Virus record (IMG/VR): IMGVR_UViG_3300030104_001604
Location: 1-51,655 of that record
Direction: 5' to 3' (one strand)
Origin: a virus
DNA length: 51,655 nucleotides
A program made the position numbers and the translations under genes. Shown here piece after piece: positions 49,861 through 51,655 of this stretch; within the stretch, counting starts at the first letter, position 1; the number at the start of each line of letters is the position of its first letter. Under the pieces are notes generated by a model, which had not been told where the DNA came from, searched no databases, and worked only from the letters and a program-made list of their open reading frames with translations.

Positions 49861-50424
49861 ATGTCTCAAGAAGATTTACAATTATACGAACAAAACAGGT
49901 TTTCTTTTGAAAGACCTATGCCTGGACAATCATTAACAAATGATCCTAACCAGCCTTGGCCTTGGGAAAAAGCACCTGAGTTTACTAATCTTGATGATGC
50001 TATAGAATACTTTTTTGCGTTAATTGTAGATGAAGACAATCATCCTGAACTGTTAAAACTTTTAATGCGAGGATTTCCTGTAATGGATTTAACTGAAGTG
50101 TTGCTTTATAACGCTTTTGTTGAAGGAAAAATTAATCCAGACCTATTGTTGTTGTTAGCAGAGCCAATTGCTTATATGTTGATATATATAACAGACATGG
50201 CAATGATTGATCCAGTTATTTTAAGACCAGATGAAGACGATACACTTACTAATGAAGAAAGGTATGGAAAAAAAGATGAGTTTGATTTACAACAAACTTT
50301 AAAAGATTCTGGAATTAAATCTTTTGATAAAGATCCTACTGAAGTATTACCAGCTAATATTATTAATAAATTAGATCAAAAAGTTCCTAGTTTATTAGAA
50401 GCACCACAACAGGAGAATGCGTAA
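49861..50424 (+). CDS. Virion-associated hypothetical protein (187 aa)
   Basis: It starts MSQEDLQLYEQNRFSFERP, with PGQSLTNDPNQPWPWEKAPEF and a hydrophobic/acidic central region (NPDLLLLLAEPIAYMLIYIT, about 97-116). Acidic overall. It lies among ejection-protein genes and overlaps the next start by 1 nt (TAATG). Similar N-terminal PGQSLTNDP..PWPW patterns occur in other marine phages. Function unknown. Confidence 0.6.
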   Translation: MSQEDLQLYEQNRFSFERPMPGQSLTNDPNQPWPWEKAPEFTNLDDAIEYFFALIVDEDNHPELLKLLMRGFPVMDLTEVLLYNAFVEGKINPDLLLLLAEPIAYMLIYITDMAMIDPVILRPDEDDTLTNEERYGKKDEFDLQQTLKDSGIKSFDKDPTEVLPANIINKLDQKVPSLLEAPQQENA

Positions 50425-51655
50425 TGGCAGAAGATGGACTCACTAGTTTATTAGGAATGGCGCAAAGTGGAGCTAGACGTAGACGTAAACAAGAACGTAG
50501 AGATGCTCGTAAAGATATACTACTTGCTTATGGCTTACAAGCAGTTGCAGATCCTTTAGTAAAAGGTGTTACAGGTTTAATAAATGCACCGTATAGAGAA
50601 TCTATTAATAGGTTTATAAATGATCCTAAAAGTGCAACTACACGTTCTTTAGTTAAATCATTTGCTGATGTGCCACAAAATTATGCAGCTTTACGAGATC
50701 AAGCAAAAAGTCAAAACATGACAATAGAAGAACTAATAAAGACTAATGCTCGAACATCGCTTAATGATGTATTGGTTCAACAAAATCCTGATTTAGCAGA
50801 TGAAAAAATGCGTAATAGGTTTATTGCTGCTCATCCTAGTTTTATACAAGGTTTTGATGAATTAACTAAAAAAGCAGCTAAAGATGCTTCTAGCCAAGAT
50901 GCAATAGCTCGTGGTATGAACTTTGACGATCCTGAAAAAGCTGCTACTGAAATTGGAGTTACGTGGGATACATACTCACATAAACCTAAAAATTTTATAG
51001 AGTCATTAACTAAACCAATAGGACGTTTTATTACAGGCAAAAGTAAAGAAGAAAGTAGAGCAGAAGCTTTAAATACTGGTTTGTTAGCTCATGGACTTTC
51101 TAGCAGTAATCGTTCTTTATGGGTTAAAGCAGACGCAGGAGATAAAGCTGCAGAAGCAGAAATTAGAGAAATATTTGATCAATTAAACGAAGATTCTAAA
51201 GGTGTAGAAGACCATGAAATATTAGAATACATAAATGATTGGGCAATAAATAATCCAAAGGTTTCTAAAGAATGGGAATATTCAAGAGCAAATGCAAAAG
51301 CTCAACTATCTCATGCTGCTGGATTAAATGCGTTTAATGTTAGAATGCTAGAGAGAGATGAAACTAAATCTAAGGAATGGAATAACAATTGGTTTCGACT
51401 TATAGATAATGCAGCTAGTGAACTTACAAACGGAGATAAAACAAAACTTAATCCTTCTTTAATAAATAAATATTTTAAAGATCAATATACAATGTTTGAG
51501 CTTACTCCTGAAAAAATTAAAAATTTTTCAAGTTTATTAAAAGCGTCACCTGTTTTTCAAGCAGCACAAAGTAAAATTAAATTAAGTGCTAAACAACAAT
51601 TTTTTCCAAATAAAGGAGTAGACGAACTTGAAACTAATGACCAAAAATACCTTAA
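50424..51655 (+). CDS. Virion-associated lysozyme / internal virion protein, N-terminal part (gene continues at base 1)
   Basis: ATG 50424 follows AGGAG at 50411-50415 and overlaps the previous stop. The frame is open to the window end and continues in phase from base 3 at the left end to 1682, giving 937 residues. The N-terminus is Arg-rich (GARRRRKQERRDARKD), then helical and polar; no enzymatic motif is visible in this part. The C-terminal part, on the other side of the junction, has a GH24 lysozyme domain. The final two bases differ by one base from the left copy (Asn in place of Asp). Confidence 0.8.
   Translation, partial: MAEDGLTSLLGMAQSGARRRRKQERRDARKDILLAYGLQAVADPLVKGVTGLINAPYRESINRFINDPKSATTRSLVKSFADVPQNYAALRDQAKSQNMTIEELIKTNARTSLNDVLVQQNPDLADEKMRNRFIAAHPSFIQGFDELTKKAAKDASSQDAIARGMNFDDPEKAATEIGVTWDTYSHKPKNFIESLTKPIGRFITGKSKEESRAEALNTGLLAHGLSSSNRSLWVKADAGDKAAEAEIREIFDQLNEDSKGVEDHEILEYINDWAINNPKVSKEWEYSRANAKAQLSHAAGLNAFNVRMLERDETKSKEWNNNWFRLIDNAASELTNGDKTKLNPSLINKYFKDQYTMFELTPEKIKNFSSLLKASPVFQAAQSKIKLSAKQQFFPNKGVDELETNDQKYL
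51556..51653. repeat. Terminal direct repeat, right copy (contig closure)
   Basis: Identical to bases 1-98 and in the same reading frame. It shows that the window is a closed or terminally redundant genome, and that the first and last gene fragments are one gene. Confidence 0.9.

Noticed and set aside
1-51655. CRISPR array, tRNA or rRNA genes, insertion sequences, integrase
   Set aside because: No regularly spaced direct repeats, no cloverleaf seen by eye, and no transposase or recombinase catalytic motifs. The PF07508-like 74-aa protein lacks a catalytic domain. tRNAs should be confirmed with tRNAscan-SE.

Overview
The window is best read as one complete tailed-phage genome in circularised form. 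The first 98 bases recur exactly at the right end, and a 937-codon virion gene reads in frame across the junction, so the unique sequence is about 51.56 kb. The genome is AT-rich. Gene content and order match podovirus-like phages of the wider T7-like group: TerL, portal, scaffold, capsid, tail tubes, fibres, large internal virion proteins, T7-type DNA polymerase and helicase-primase, endonuclease I and SSB. No phage RNA polymerase, integrase or recognisable repressor was found. A B12-dependent ribonucleotide reductase and several small families that I associate with marine phages suggest an uncultured marine phage. A lipoprotein, a Sec-exported wall hydrolase and an ISC-type IscU suggest a Gram-negative, probably proteobacterial, host. 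Host and habitat are inferences; no database search was possible.

There are two divergent arms. They start from a 126-bp region (27291-27416) that holds two back-to-back TTGACA-N17-TATACT promoters whose -35 boxes form the arms of one dyad. The plus arm runs rightward from 27417 through the contig junction to 10657: terminase (27417-29689), portal (30574), scaffold (34851), major capsid (35722, followed by a terminator), tail tubes (37068-39431), fibres (39434-45711), internal/ejection proteins (45711-6116 across the junction), then a lysis and accessory cassette (6129-10657) containing an M15 endolysin, IscU, holin, several small basic proteins, a nuclease and a lipoprotein. The minus arm runs leftward from 27290 to 10650: a zinc metallopeptidase, a 570-bp palindrome-rich gene-free region, an unidentified 287-aa protein with its own terminator, many small early-type genes, a methyltransferase-like protein, GP88-like and DUF932-like proteins, class II RNR, SSB, helicase-primase, DNA polymerase, endonuclease VII-like, Cas4-like exonuclease, endonuclease I, DUF3310 and a secreted SleB-type hydrolase. 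The two arms converge tail to tail near 10650.

Functionally, the minus arm makes nucleotides and replicates and recombines DNA. The plus arm packages DNA, builds the particle and lyses the cell. The most notable points are the shared divergent promoter, which makes the terS transcript look leaderless; an intact IscU scaffold inside the lysis cassette, alongside a Cas4-like exonuclease with an Fe-S-type cysteine triad; an ejection protein with about 30 consecutive 11-residue repeats; a three-copy leader repeat ahead of the scaffold gene; a gene nested over the portal 3' end; and the palindrome-rich region with a GC-rich island next to the terminase genes. Several small genes of 28-56 codons, some with GTG starts, were read directly from the sequence.
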